Shown here: piece after piece, positions 11,026 through 11,027 of the stretch
How positions within the stretch are numbered: position 1 is the stretch's first letter
How the letters are laid out: every line of letters begins with the position of its first letter
Assembly: GCA_934635545.1 (NCBI GenBank)
Contig: CAKTZN010000049.1
Coordinates: 1 to 11,027 of the forward strand
Reading direction: 5' to 3'
DNA: 11,027 bases
Origin: an uncultured Oscillospiraceae bacterium
GTDB lineage: Bacteria; Bacillota; Clostridia; Oscillospirales; Oscillospiraceae
Notes under the pieces: model-generated
Told to the model about the DNA's origin: nothing
Database searches by the model: none
The model's input: only the letters and a program-made list of their open reading frames with translations
Position numbers and translations under genes: made by a program

Positions 11026-11027
11026 CT

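Noticed and set aside
1..11027. CRISPR arrays, insertion sequences, rRNA or phage structural genes
   Set aside because: No regularly spaced repeats, transposase or recombinase of full length, rRNA signature or phage gene was found on either strand.

Overview
The window looks like a chromosomal segment of a moderately high-G+C Firmicute, most likely a gut Clostridia of the Oscillospiraceae/Ruminococcaceae kind. The reasons are strong AGGAGG-type ribosome binding sites on nearly every gene, sigma70/A-type promoters, HxlR regulators, G/C-rich codon use in most genes and tRNA genes with encoded CCA. This placement is inference from style, not from a marker gene.

Layout. (1) 1-245, minus: the 5' end of a lipoprotein substrate-binding gene of the branched-chain amino acid ABC type, with a textbook promoter and a strong hairpin at the very start of its transcript. 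(2) 582-2616, minus: a probable three-gene operon of a flavin split-barrel (PPOX-like) protein, a zinc macrodomain ADP-ribose hydrolase and a class M sirtuin (SirTM). This is a protein ADP-ribosylation/de-ADP-ribosylation pair without the GcvH-L/LplA2 partners usually described beside it. (3) 2722-4160: a 1.4-kb segment bounded by 22-bp direct repeats. It holds iteron-like repeats, hairpins, a flavin reductase (minus) and a divergent HxlR regulator (plus). A second HxlR gene follows outside the right-hand repeat. The segment appears to interrupt an older PPOX/HxlR divergent pair. (4) 4577-10369: a catabolic module made of a class III CoA-transferase (minus), a divergent PrpR_N-PAS-AAA-HTH regulator (plus), an HMG-CoA lyase family enzyme and a MatC-like 12-TM-class carrier (plus). 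(5) 10370-11027: a terminator, a doubtful small ORF, then a tRNA-Met/tRNA-Glu pair behind a strong promoter.

Most interesting reading. The module in (4) reads as uptake, CoA activation and retro-Claisen cleavage of a 3-hydroxy-dicarboxylate. 3-Hydroxy-3-methylglutarate is my leading guess and citramalate an alternative, because no hydratase or dehydrogenase is encoded between activation and cleavage. An identical inverted repeat, GTTTCA-N22-TGAAAC, occurs exactly twice that I found: once between the CoA-transferase and the regulator, once upstream of the lyase. In both cases it sits 59-61 nt upstream of an extended -10 (TGnTATnAT) promoter. It is therefore a strong candidate operator for the regulator, whose ATPase domain has lost the GAFTGA and Walker B residues needed to work with sigma54. 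In the first site the dyad also overlaps a candidate promoter of the regulator itself, which would give autorepression.
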